Below, in pieces: positions 56,479 through 64,000 of a DNA stretch of 64,000 bases (position 1 is its first letter; each line of letters begins with the position of its first letter). Where the stretch lies: contig JADYYY010000010.1 in the NCBI GenBank assembly GCA_020853395.1, positions 62,001-126,000 on the forward strand, read 5' to 3'. Origin of the DNA: Acidobacteriota bacterium (GTDB taxonomy: Bacteria; Acidobacteriota; Vicinamibacteria; Vicinamibacterales; SCN-69-37). The position numbers were made by a program, and so were the translations under genes. The notes below the pieces were generated by a model. The model saw only the letters and a list, made by a program, of their open reading frames with translations, ran no database searches and was not told the DNA's origin.

Positions 56479-58251
56479 TCATCTCAGCTTGATGTGCAGT
56501 TCCCGCAGTTGCTTCTCCGAGACCGGCGAGGGAGCGTGCATCAGCAGGTCTTCGGCGTTCTGCGTCATCGGGAACGCGATGACCTCGCGGATGTTGGGTT
56601 CCTGCGCCAGGAGCATGACGATCCGATCGATGCCCGGAGCGAGCCCGCCGTGCGGGGGCGCGCCGTATCGGAACGCCGACAGCATCCCGCCGAAGCGCTT
56701 CTCCACCTCGTCCGGACCGTAGCCGGCGATCTCGAAGGCGCGCAGCATGATGTCGGGCCGATGGTTGCGGATCGCACCGCTCGACAGCTCGACACCGTTG
56801 CACACGATGTCGTACTGGAACGCCTTGATCGACAACGGGTCCCGGCCGTTGAGCGCCTCGAGGCCCCCTTGCGGCATCGAGAACGGGTTGTGGCTGAACG
56901 CGATCTGCCCCGTCTCCTCGTCGCGCTCGTAGAACGGGAAATCCGTCACCCAGCAGCACCGGTACGCCTGAGGCTCGATCACGCCGAGCTCACGGCCGAG
57001 GTGGCCGCGCAGCCCGTCCACCGCGCGGCCGAGCGTCGCCGGCGGGCCGGCGGCGAAGAACAGCGCGTCGCCCGGACCGACGCCGGCGCGTTCACACACG
57101 TGCCGGCGCAGATCCTCCGGGAGGTACTTCGCCAGCGGCCCTCGCGGCGCCTCGCCGAGCACGAGATACGCCAACCCGCCGAGCCCGAGGGTTTCACCGA
57201 CGCCGACCGTCTTGTCGAAGAAGCTGCGCGACCGCTCCGCGGCGCCGGGCGCTGGAATCGCCCGCACGACCTCGCCGGCCTCGACCGCGTTGGCGAACAC
57301 GGCGAACGACGACCCGCGGAACAGATCGGTGACGTCGGCGGCACGAATCGGATTGCGCAGGTCCGGCTTGTCGGTGCCGAACGCGATCATCGCCTGCTCG
57401 TACGGAATCCGAGGGAACGGCGGCGGCGTGACCGTCCAGGTCGAGAACTCTTCGAACACCCCCGCCAACACCGGTTCGATCGCCGCGAACACGTCGTCCT
57501 GCGTGACGAACGACATCTCGACGTCGAGCTGGTAGAACTCGCCGGGAGATCGATCCGCGCGCGCATCTTCATCGCGAAAGCACGGCGCGATCTGGAAGTA
57601 GCGATCGAAGCCCGACACCATCAGCAACTGCTTGAACTGCTGAGGGGCCTGCGGCAGCGCGTAGAACTTGCCGGGATGGATGCGGCTGGGGACGAGGTAA
57701 TCGCGCGCGCCTTCCGGCGAGCTCGACGTGAGGATCGGCGTCTGGAACTCGAGGAAGCCCTGCGCCTGCATCCGGTGGCGGATGCTCGAGATGATGCGCG
57801 AGCGCAGCACGATGTTCGCGTGTGGCCGCTCGCGCCGCAAGTCCAGGAACCGGTAGCGCAGCCGCTGTTCCTCCGGAATCTCCTGCGGCGCGCCCACCTG
57901 GAACGGCAGCGGCTCGGCGGCCGAGAGCACGTCGACCGCGTCGGCCGCCAACTCCACGAGACCGGTCGGCAGGGCCGGGTTGACGTTCTCGGCATCGCGG
58001 GAAACGACGCGGCCGGCGACGCTCACGACCGACTCGAGCCGAACGGACGCCGCCGTGTCGAATGCCGGCGACTCCGGCGTGAACACGCACTGCGTGATCC
58101 CGTCGTGGTCGCGCAGATCGATGAACAGCAGTTGTCCGTGATCGCGCTTGCGGCTGACCCAGCCCGCGAGCCGCGCAGGCTGTCCGACCTGTTCCGGCCG
58201 CAGCGCTCCGCACGTCGTGCTTCGATATGAATTCCCTCGTCGCTCGCCCAC
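56479..58251 (-). CDS. aspS: Aspartyl-tRNA synthetase, bacterial type
   Basis: 590 residues, normal for the bacterial-type enzyme. N-terminal OB anticodon domain ([23 protein letters not shown] in parts: [28 protein letters not shown]), motif 2 [24 protein letters not shown]-like ([15 protein letters not shown]), the GAD insertion domain, and motif 3 [22 protein letters not shown] 58251 with GGGAG upstream. It is 9 bases after hisS. Repeat array C starts at its stop codon. Confidence 0.96.
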   Translation of the reverse strand: MGERRGNSYRSTTCGALRPEQVGQPARLAGWVSRKRDHGQLLFIDLRDHDGITQCVFTPESPAFDTAASVRLESVVSVAGRVVSRDAENVNPALPTGLVELAADAVDVLSAAEPLPFQVGAPQEIPEEQRLRYRFLDLRRERPHANIVLRSRIISSIRHRMQAQGFLEFQTPILTSSSPEGARDYLVPSRIHPGKFYALPQAPQQFKQLLMVSGFDRYFQIAPCFRDEDARADRSPGEFYQLDVEMSFVTQDDVFAAIEPVLAGVFEEFSTWTVTPPPFPRIPYEQAMIAFGTDKPDLRNPIRAADVTDLFRGSSFAVFANAVEAGEVVRAIPAPGAAERSRSFFDKTVGVGETLGLGGLAYLVLGEAPRGPLAKYLPEDLRRHVCERAGVGPGDALFFAAGPPATLGRAVDGLRGHLGRELGVIEPQAYRCCWVTDFPFYERDEETGQIAFSHNPFSMPQGGLEALNGRDPLSIKAFQYDIVCNGVELSSGAIRNHRPDIMLRAFEIAGYGPDEVEKRFGGMLSAFRYGAPPHGGLAPGIDRIVMLLAQEPNIREVIAFPMTQNAEDLLMHAPSPVSEKQLRELHIKLR

Positions 58252-58260
58252 TCCCGCTCC

Positions 58261-59598
58261 CTATTCCGTGTCGCGCGTCAACTGCCCCACGAGATGCTCG
58301 ACCGCGTCGGCGCGCGGCACCGTCGCCTGACTGCCGGATTGCATGTCCTTCAGCGTCACGCTGTCCTGCGCCTGCTCATCGTCGCCGGCGATGGCGACGA
58401 AGGGATACTGGCGCAGCGAGGCGTACTTGAACTGCTTGCCCGGCTTGTCCGCGTCGGGATAGACGTCGACCCGCAGGCCGCCCTCGCGGAACCTCGCGGC
58501 CAGCCGATGCGCGTCGGCACGCGACGCGTCGCTCCACAGCGCGACCATCACGTCCGCAGGCCCGCGCCCCACGGAGGCCGGAAACATCCCGCGCTCCGCC
58601 ATGACGACGATGATGCGTTCGAGGCCGAGGGAGAACCCGCAGGCCGGCACGTCGCGCCCGAGGAACATGCCGATGAGCCGGTCGTACCGGCCGCCGCCGC
58701 CAAGGCTGCCGGCCAGATCCGGCACGGCGATCTCCATGATCGCGCCCGTGTAGTATGACAAACCCCGGGCGAGGCTCGGATCGACGCGGATCCGCCCCGC
58801 CGCCGGCGTCACCTCCGCCAGCGCGGCGATCGCGGCGACGTCCCGAACCGCCGTCCGCATCTCGCCGAGCTGCCGCTCGAGCCGCGCGATCGTCACGGCC
58901 GGACCGTCGTCCGGCGGCTGATCGAAGAGCGCGAGACAGGCGGACGCCGCGCGCGGATCGATCCCGCGAGCCGCCAGATCGGCGGCAACGCCCGCCGGGC
59001 CGATCTTGTCGAGCTTGTCGAGCGCGATGAGCGCCTCGGTCTCGAGCGCCGGCGGCACGCCCGCCTGCGCGAGGAGCGCCGCGAGCAGCCGCCGATCGTT
59101 GAGCCGGATCGTGAAGTCCGTGAACCCGAGCGCGGCGAGCACCTCGCTCACGGCCGCGATGACCTCCACTTCGACCGAGATCGACGTCGATCCGATCGCG
59201 TCGACGTCGCACTGGTAGAACTCGCGGAACCGCCCGCGGGCGGGCCGATCGGCCCGCCACACCGGCTGGATCTGGTACCGGCGGAAGAACTTCGGCAACT
59301 GGGCCTGATGCTCGGCGATCACGCGCGCCAACGGCACCGTGAGGTCGTAGCGCAGCGCGAGGTCTGCCTGCCCGGACGCCTCGTGCTCGCCACGCTTCAG
59401 AATCTTGAAGATGAGCTTCGCGCCTTCCTCGCCGTACTTGCCGAGCAGCGTCTCGAGGTTCTCGAACGCCGGCGTCTCCAGCGGCTCGAAGCCATAGCGC
59501 TCGTACACGCGCCGGACGATGGCGATGACGTGCTCCCGCCGGCGGAGGTCGGCGGGCAGGAAGTCGCGGGTCCCCCGCGCGGGCTGCGTGGATCCCAT
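58261..59598 (-). CDS. hisS: Histidyl-tRNA synthetase
   Basis: 445 residues, class II. Start ATG 59598 gives MGSTQPARGTRDFLPADLRR, the standard HisRS N-terminus. Motif 2 FRRYQIQPVWRADRPARGRFREFYQCD (in parts: QIQPVWRADRP, RFREFYQCDVD), the HisA motif RGLSYYTGAIMEI and motif 3 ACGFSLGLERII are present, with the C-terminal anticodon domain (VDVYPDADKPGKQFKYA). The hisS-aspS order is common in bacteria. It starts 8 bases after the gamma carbonic anhydrase gene. Confidence 0.96.
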   Translation of the reverse strand: MGSTQPARGTRDFLPADLRRREHVIAIVRRVYERYGFEPLETPAFENLETLLGKYGEEGAKLIFKILKRGEHEASGQADLALRYDLTVPLARVIAEHQAQLPKFFRRYQIQPVWRADRPARGRFREFYQCDVDAIGSTSISVEVEVIAAVSEVLAALGFTDFTIRLNDRRLLAALLAQAGVPPALETEALIALDKLDKIGPAGVAADLAARGIDPRAASACLALFDQPPDDGPAVTIARLERQLGEMRTAVRDVAAIAALAEVTPAAGRIRVDPSLARGLSYYTGAIMEIAVPDLAGSLGGGGRYDRLIGMFLGRDVPACGFSLGLERIIVVMAERGMFPASVGRGPADVMVALWSDASRADAHRLAARFREGGLRVDVYPDADKPGKQFKYASLRQYPFVAIAGDDEQAQDSVTLKDMQSGSQATVPRADAVEHLVGQLTRDTE

Positions 59599-59606
59599 GC
59601 GCGCGG

Positions 59607-60149
59607 TCAGGCCCGATAGTCGAGACGGTACTGGACGTACTGGGCCGCCGACGCCTGCAGCGCCGCGACTTCGTCGTCCGACAACGCACGCCGGACCCTG
59701 GCCGGGCTGCCCATCACCATCGATCTCGGCGGCACCACCATGCCCTCGGTGACGAGCGTGCCGGCCGCGACGATCGAATCGCCGCCGATCACGGCGCCGT
59801 TCAGGATGATGGCGCCCATGCCGACGAGCACACGGTCGGCAATCGTGCAGCCGTGCACGATCGCGGCATGGCCGATCGTCACCTCGTCGCCGATCTCGGT
59901 GGGATGCGTGCCACGCATGACGTGGACGACCGTGCCGTCCTGCACGTTCGTCCGGCGCCCGATCCGGATCCGGTGCACGTCGCCGCGAATGACGACGTTC
60001 ATCCACACGCTGCTCTCGGCGCCGATGACGACGTCGCCGATCACCTGGGCGCTCGGATCGACATAGGCGGACGGATCCACGGCCGGCTCGCGGCCCCGGT
60101 ATGGGCGCAACACGACGAGATCATATTTGGAAATTTCGGAATTTGTCAT
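59607..60149 (-). CDS. Gamma carbonic anhydrase family protein
   Basis: Up to 180 residues. Left-handed beta-helix of hexapeptide repeats (VIGDVVIGAESSVWMNVVI, RIRIGRRTNVQDGTVV) with the three zinc ligands in VVHVMRG and IGHAAIVHGC. YrdA/CaiE-like proteins of this family may be active carbonic anhydrases. The first 12 residues MTNSEISKYDLV are encoded in an AT-rich degenerate repeat; the family normally starts near RPYRGR, so GTG 60113 is a credible true start. Confidence 0.85.
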   Translation of the reverse strand: MTNSEISKYDLVVLRPYRGREPAVDPSAYVDPSAQVIGDVVIGAESSVWMNVVIRGDVHRIRIGRRTNVQDGTVVHVMRGTHPTEIGDEVTIGHAAIVHGCTIADRVLVGMGAIILNGAVIGGDSIVAAGTLVTEGMVVPPRSMVMGSPARVRRALSDDEVAALQASAAQYVQYRLDYRA

Positions 60150-60300
60150 TTGGGCATGGAATTCGCCGATTGGTCACCGAATCCGTGGTTCGGCCACGGA
60201 CACGCCGGCAGCGATCCATCGGATGTCGGGCGTCCAGACGTCCCGATGACCAATCAGTTTCCAATGGCCAATGTCGCGATGACCGAATCAACGCCCTGAC
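60114..60300. repeat. AT-richer degenerate CCAAT/GACCAAT-type intergenic repeat
   Basis: Compared with its surroundings this stretch is AT-rich and made of short related words: on the plus strand GATGACCAATCAG, TTCCAATGGCCAATG and GATGACCGAATC at about 60243-60290. Near 60120-60175 the complement of the same style appears (GACAAATTCC, GAAATTTCC, GTGACCAATCGG on the minus strand). It covers the gap between the carbonic anhydrase and moaA and probably runs into the annotated N-terminus of the former. Confidence 0.45.
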
Positions 60301-60325
60301 GACCATCCCCCGATTTGCCAAATGC

Positions 60326-60331
60326 GATAAT
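60326..60331 (+). promoter_or_regulatory. -10-like GATAAT just before moaA
   Basis: GATAAT ends 4 bases before ATG 60336 and 7 before ATG 60339. If used, the message would start at or beside the second ATG. No -35 hexamer at the right distance. Confidence 0.35.
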
Positions 60332-60335
60332 CGCC

Positions 60336-61364
60336 ATGATGGCTCTCCTCGACACCCTCGGCCGCCGAATGGGCACGCTGCGCCTGTCGGTGACCGATCG
60401 GTGCAACCTCCGCTGCCACTACTGCATGCCCGAGGAGGAGTACATCTGGCTCGAGCGGGACAACCTGCTCCGATTCGAGGAGGTCGTCACGCTCGCCGAC
60501 CTGTTCGGGGAGATCGGCGTGGGCCGGGTGCGCATCACGGGCGGTGAGCCGCTGCTGCGCCGCAATCTGCCAACGCTCGTCGCCGCGCTCGCCGCGCGCC
60601 CCTGGGTGCGCGACCTGGCGCTCACGACCAACGGCGTGCGGCTGGCGGACGCGGCGTCGGATCTTCAGCGCGCGGGTCTCGGGCGCGTCACCGTCAGCCT
60701 GGACAGCCTGCGCCGCGATCGGTTTCTCCGGCTCGCGCGCGTCGATGCGCTCCCGGCCGTGCTCGCCGGCATCGACGCCGCCCGCCGCGCCGGATTCCGC
60801 GGCCTGAAGCTCGACACGGTCGTCACCCGCGGCGACAACGACGACGAGCTGATCGATCTGCTCGAGTACGCGCGGAGCGTCGGCGCCGAGCTGCGATTCA
60901 TCGAGTACATGGACGTCGGCGGCGCCACGGCGTGGCGCCCGTCGGCGGTCGTCTCGTATGCCGACATCCTCGAGACGCTGACCGCGCACTACGGAACGAT
61001 CCAGCCGCTCGAGGCCGACGACCCGGCCGCGCCGGCGAGCCGATTCCGCCTGCCGAGCGGCCAGACGTTCGGCATCATCGCGTCCACGACGCGCCCGTTC
61101 TGCCGCACCTGCGATCGCGCGCGGCTGACGGCCGACGGCGTGCTGCTGCTCTGCCTCTACGCGCAGCACGGCACGGACCTGCGTCGGCCGCTGCGCGCCG
61201 GCGCGCCGCTCGACACGCTCCGCCGGATGATCGCGGCCGTGTGGGAGGGCCGAGCCGACCGCGGCGCGGAGGAACGCGCGGCGAGCCGCGACCGGGCCCC
61301 GTTCATCCCGCTCGCCGTCCTCAGGAAGGACGCGCACCTCGAAATGCACACGAGAGGCGGCTGA
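60336..61364 (+). CDS. moaA: GTP 3',8-cyclase MoaA
   Basis: About 342 residues. Radical SAM motif DRCNLRCHYCMPEEE, the SAM-binding ITGGEPLLRRN, and the MoaA-specific C-terminal cluster ligands FCRTCDRARLTADGVLLLCL. The chain ends HTRGG, the Gly-Gly tail needed for catalysis. Converts GTP to the cyclic precursor on the way to molybdopterin. ATG 60336 and ATG 60339 are adjacent; the second may be the start of a leaderless message. No other moa genes are in the window. An MFS exporter follows after 7 bases. Confidence 0.96.
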   Translation: MMALLDTLGRRMGTLRLSVTDRCNLRCHYCMPEEEYIWLERDNLLRFEEVVTLADLFGEIGVGRVRITGGEPLLRRNLPTLVAALAARPWVRDLALTTNGVRLADAASDLQRAGLGRVTVSLDSLRRDRFLRLARVDALPAVLAGIDAARRAGFRGLKLDTVVTRGDNDDELIDLLEYARSVGAELRFIEYMDVGGATAWRPSAVVSYADILETLTAHYGTIQPLEADDPAAPASRFRLPSGQTFGIIASTTRPFCRTCDRARLTADGVLLLCLYAQHGTDLRRPLRAGAPLDTLRRMIAAVWEGRADRGAEERAASRDRAPFIPLAVLRKDAHLEMHTRGG

Positions 61365-61371
61365 CGCGTCG

Positions 61372-62583
61372 ATGTCGGGCCGCCCGTCGCGCACCTCGGT
61401 GGGGATTCTGATCGCGCTCAGCGCCGCCCACCTGATCAACGATCTGCTGCAGTCGCTGCTGCCGGCGGTCTACCCGATGCTCAAGCAGGCGCTTCGCCTG
61501 AGCTTCTGGCAGATCGGCCTGATCACCTTGTCGAACCAGTTGACGGCGTCGCTGCTGCAGCCGCTCGTCGGCCTCTACACGGACGCGCGCCCGCAGCCCT
61601 TTCTGCTGGCTGTCGGCATGGGCGTCACGCTGGGGGGCATCGTGCTGCTCGCCGGAGCGCACCAGTTCGCGTGGCTGATCGTGGCCGCGGCGCTCGTCGG
61701 CGTGGGCTCTTCGGTGTTCCATCCCGAGTCGTCGCGCATCGCCCGCGCCGCCTCCGGCGGACGCCACGGGCTCGCCCAGTCGCTCTTCCAGACGGGCGGA
61801 AACTTTGGCTCCTCGCTCGGCCCGCTGCTCGCCGCGTTCGTGGTCATCCCGTACGGACAAGGGAGCATCTCGTGGTTCGCCGCGATCGCGCTCGTCGGCG
61901 TGATCGTGCTCTGGCGCGTGGGCCGCTGGTACGCCGGCAGCGGCGCGGCGGTGCCGGCCGCCCATGCCGCCGCCGATCATCCGGCCCGCACGCTGCCGCG
62001 CCGCGACGTCCAGATCGCGCTCGGCATCCTGGTCGTGCTCGTGTTCTCGAAGTTCATCTACCTCACGAGCTTGACGAGCTACTACACGTTCTACCTGATC
62101 CAGAAGTTCGGCGTCTCGGTGCAGAGCGCACAACTGCACCTGTTCCTCTTCCTCGGCGCGGTCGCGGCCGGCACGTTCCTCGGTGGGCCGATCGGCGATC
62201 GTGTCGGGCGGAAGGTGGTCATCTGGATCTCGATCCTCGGCGCCTTGCCGTTCTCGCTGCTGCTGCCGCACGTGAACCTGTTCTGGACCGGCGTGCTCAG
62301 CGCCATCGTCGGGCTGATCATGTCGTCTGCGTTCTCGGCGATCCTCGTGTACGCCCAGGAGCTCGTGCCCGGCCGGATCGGGCTCATCGCGGGCCTCTTC
62401 TTCGGGGTGGCGTTCGGCATCGGCGGTCTCGGCGCGGCCGCGCTGGGCTGGATCGCCGACGCCGCGGGCATCGAGTTCGTCTACCGGCTGTGCGCATTCC
62501 TGCCCGCGCTCGGCCTCTTCACCGCATGGCTCCCGGACGTCCGGACGCGACCGCACGCCCAGCCCGCGATGGCCGCCGACTGA
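61372..62583 (+). CDS. MFS transporter, fosmidomycin-resistance (Fsr) family
   Basis: 403 residues, twelve hydrophobic segments. The opening AHLINDLLQSLLPAVYPMLK and the loop SSVFHPESSRIARAASGGRHGLAQSLFQ (in parts: SSVFHPESSRIAR, GRHGLAQSLFQTGGN) match Fsr-type exporters, with the MFS loop GDRVGRKVVIWISI between the halves. Fsr exports fosmidomycin in E. coli; the natural substrate is unknown and the name does not prove drug resistance. Co-directional with moaA (7-base gap), convergent with the nuclease gene (4-base gap). Confidence 0.88.
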   Translation: MSGRPSRTSVGILIALSAAHLINDLLQSLLPAVYPMLKQALRLSFWQIGLITLSNQLTASLLQPLVGLYTDARPQPFLLAVGMGVTLGGIVLLAGAHQFAWLIVAAALVGVGSSVFHPESSRIARAASGGRHGLAQSLFQTGGNFGSSLGPLLAAFVVIPYGQGSISWFAAIALVGVIVLWRVGRWYAGSGAAVPAAHAAADHPARTLPRRDVQIALGILVVLVFSKFIYLTSLTSYYTFYLIQKFGVSVQSAQLHLFLFLGAVAAGTFLGGPIGDRVGRKVVIWISILGALPFSLLLPHVNLFWTGVLSAIVGLIMSSAFSAILVYAQELVPGRIGLIAGLFFGVAFGIGGLGAAALGWIADAAGIEFVYRLCAFLPALGLFTAWLPDVRTRPHAQPAMAAD

Positions 62584-62587
62584 CGCG

Positions 62588-63433
62588 TCAGCGCCCCAGC
62601 GCCGCGTTCAGCATGGCCGCGAGCCGCAGCCCGGCCAGCGCCAACTGCTCGTCGAGCGTCCGATCGAAGCGCGCGAAGTAACGATCGTCGAGGTCCGTGC
62701 CCGGTGGGACGAGCAGGCCGCTGGCGACGCGACTGCCGTCGAGCGCCCAGATGTCCGGCGCGGTCGGGCCCGCGCGCCAGAGGTTGGCCTTGATCGCGCG
62801 CTCCAGCCGGGCGGCCAACGCGGCGTCGCTCGTGTGCCGCCGCGCGATCGCCGAGGCGTCCCACGCGCCATGGAGCGTACACGCTCGGCGGTCGCCTCGC
62901 GCAGCCGACCCGCACTCGGCAGCGCCGAACACCGACACCCGTATGTCGTTGCCGCCGCGCGCGACCGCGGTCGTGTGGAGCGGCTGGTGCACGTCCGCCA
63001 CGAGGTGCACGAGGAACTTCAACGCGCGAGCCCGAGCCTGCGCATCCTGGGTGCGATCGCCGAGCTGCCGGGCGAAGCCGATGATCCGATCGACCACGCA
63101 GTCGCGTGCGTCGTCGCCGCGGCGCGCCGACGTCGGACAATCCCGTTCCCGGTCGTACGTCGCGGCTCCCTGGCGGAGGTTCACGAAGTGCCAAGGAGCG
63201 GTCTCCGGCTCGGCACCACGGACGTCGTCCGCCCAGCCCGCGACGCTCGCGAGCGATGCGCCGCCGAGCAGCGCCGTCACGTCGCGGCGCGCGGCCACCC
63301 CCAGATGATTCCAGGCGACGAGGGCGACAACGCGGTGGCCCTGCGCTCCCCAGGCTTCGAGCGAACGGGCGGTCGAGAGCGCGGCCGCACACACGGCCGC
63401 TGCCGCGATCGCCCTCAGCCCGCTCGCCCGCAT
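62588..63433 (-). CDS. S1/P1-type zinc-dependent nuclease, secreted
   Basis: 281 residues. Signal peptide to about residue 27 (AAAAVCAAALSTARSLEA), so the mature protein would begin near WGAQGH, where the N-terminal Trp is itself a zinc ligand in this family. Other ligands are visible in GWADDVR, APWHFVN, LVHLVADVHQPLHT and GGND. Cleaves single-stranded nucleic acids and 3'-nucleotides in the periplasm or outside. Cys pairs at CPTSARRGDDARDC and CGSAARGDRRAC may form disulfides. Divergent from the LOR/SDH gene with 44 bases between starts. Confidence 0.88.
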   Translation of the reverse strand: MRASGLRAIAAAAVCAAALSTARSLEAWGAQGHRVVALVAWNHLGVAARRDVTALLGGASLASVAGWADDVRGAEPETAPWHFVNLRQGAATYDRERDCPTSARRGDDARDCVVDRIIGFARQLGDRTQDAQARARALKFLVHLVADVHQPLHTTAVARGGNDIRVSVFGAAECGSAARGDRRACTLHGAWDASAIARRHTSDAALAARLERAIKANLWRAGPTAPDIWALDGSRVASGLLVPPGTDLDDRYFARFDRTLDEQLALAGLRLAAMLNAALGR

Positions 63434-63440
63434 GGCGGTC

Positions 63441-63446
63441 TATAAT
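63441..63446 (+). promoter_or_regulatory. Candidate -10 for the LOR/SDH gene
   Basis: TATAAT followed by TTCA, 31 bases before ATG 63478. The -35 region overlaps the start of the divergent nuclease gene and shows no consensus. Confidence 0.4.
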
Positions 63447-63477
63447 TTCACGTTCCGCATCCCGCCCGACACACGCG

Positions 63478-64000
63478 ATGACACCACGTTCCGCCCGTTA
63501 CTCCGCAATCGTCAGCGCCGAAGGGCACCTGGTCGACTCGCAGTTGCTGAAGTCGATCTTCGATCGGATCATCGAGCGGGGCGGCGACTTCGAGGTCCTG
63601 CACTTCGAGCTCGGCCGCACGAACGACGACTTCTCGAAGCTCACGCTCAAGATCACGACCGCCGAGGAGCCGGTGCTCGCCCAGCTCGTCGAAGATCTCA
63701 TCCCGTTCGGCTGTCGCGCCGTCGGCGAGCGGGACGCGCTGATCCGGCCGGCCGATCGCAACGGCTGCGTCCCCGAGGATTTCTACTCGACCACCAACCA
63801 GCGGACGCAGGTGCGCGTGAACGGCCACTGGATCGACGTCGATCGCCAGCGCATGGATGCCGCCATCGTCGTCACCGATGCGGGCGCGGTGTGCCGGAAG
63901 ATCCGCGACGTGCGCGTGGGCGACCGCGTCGTGTGCGGGCTCGAGGGGCTCCGTGTCATTCCCGAGTTCCGGGATCGCGAGCGGAGCGACTTCTCGTTCA
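63478..64000 (+). CDS. LOR/SDH domain (TIGR00300-type) protein, truncated by window edge
   Basis: The first 174 codons are present and the frame is open at the right edge. SAEGHLVDSQLLKSIFDRII, GGDFEVLHFELGRTNDDFS, PEDFYSTTNQRTQVRVNG and VCGLEGLRVIPEFRDRERS match the N-terminal LOR/SDH bifunctional-enzyme domain of TIGR00300 proteins, which include the archaeal-type ornithine cyclodeaminase and the domain linked to arginine dihydrolase in cyanobacterial ArgZ/AgrE. The activity of this protein cannot be fixed without the NAD-binding second half. ATG 63478; no Shine-Dalgarno seen. Confidence 0.8.
   Translation, partial: MTPRSARYSAIVSAEGHLVDSQLLKSIFDRIIERGGDFEVLHFELGRTNDDFSKLTLKITTAEEPVLAQLVEDLIPFGCRAVGERDALIRPADRNGCVPEDFYSTTNQRTQVRVNGHWIDVDRQRMDAAIVVTDAGAVCRKIRDVRVGDRVVCGLEGLRVIPEFRDRERSDFSF

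Overview
The window is about 64 kb of very GC-rich (roughly 68-70 percent by eye), densely packed bacterial DNA with long operons. Neighbouring genes usually overlap by 1 to 4 bases (ATGA, GTGA, TGATG). The best guess for the host is an Acidobacteriota member of the Vicinamibacteria type. Supports are a secreted 'VWFA-related Acidobacterial domain' protein, a TonB-dependent receptor with an N-terminal CarboxypepD_reg-like domain, a split 11-gene complex I operon, and overall gene style. This is inference; no rRNA is present. I see no phage, insertion sequence or CRISPR array, so this looks like core chromosome.

Layout. 1-1.3 kb: end of a PolX-type PHP domain followed by Ku. 1.4-7.8 kb (minus): glcD-glcE-glcF-panD-VWFA protein. 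7.7-9.7 kb (plus): GT-C glycosyltransferase and a small membrane protein. 9.75-19.6 kb (minus): nuoABCDHIJKLMN without nuoEFG. 19.7-23.5 kb: TonB-dependent receptor, GNAT acetyltransferase, lipoprotein. 23.7-25.9 kb (minus): a GntR/YtrA regulator with a strong promoter overlapping an inverted repeat, then an SPFH protein, a small membrane protein and a broken DUF1697 gene. 25.9-28.5 kb (minus): hpt, rsgA, membrane protein. 28.5-29.1 kb: two unusual tandem repeats around tRNA-Val(CAC). 29.1-34.7 kb (minus): uvrB-mlaE-mlaF-mlaD-like-YtxH-DUF948. 34.7-43 kb: DHH phosphoesterase, a degenerate patatin-like membrane protein, greA, a SpoU methyltransferase, rarA, mutL, corA. 43-50 kb (minus): recO-glyQ-glyS-ppdK. 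49.9-54.9 kb (minus): phoH-ybeY-corC-era, then mgtE. 55-60 kb (minus): gamma carbonic anhydrase, hisS, aspS, ROK kinase, with repeat arrays between the last two. 60.3-64 kb: moaA, an Fsr-like MFS exporter, an S1/P1-type nuclease and the start of a LOR/SDH (TIGR00300) protein.

Functionally the window is mostly housekeeping: respiration (complex I core, glycolate oxidase), translation (glycyl-, aspartyl- and histidyl-tRNA synthetases, Era, RsgA, YbeY, tRNA-Val), DNA repair (UvrB, MutL, RecO, RarA, Ku, PolX), envelope lipid transport (Mla-type) and magnesium transport. The least explained material is a family of outward-pointing tandem repeats. It abuts the start of hpt, the start of the ROK kinase and the stop of aspS, and is built from a 9-mer GGTACGACN plus a 19-base core. 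Other notable signals are a recurrent arrangement of -10 hexamers 6-8 bases before start codons (candidate leaderless mRNAs), a DUF1697 pseudogene with two independent lesions, and a patatin-like protein lacking both catalytic residues.
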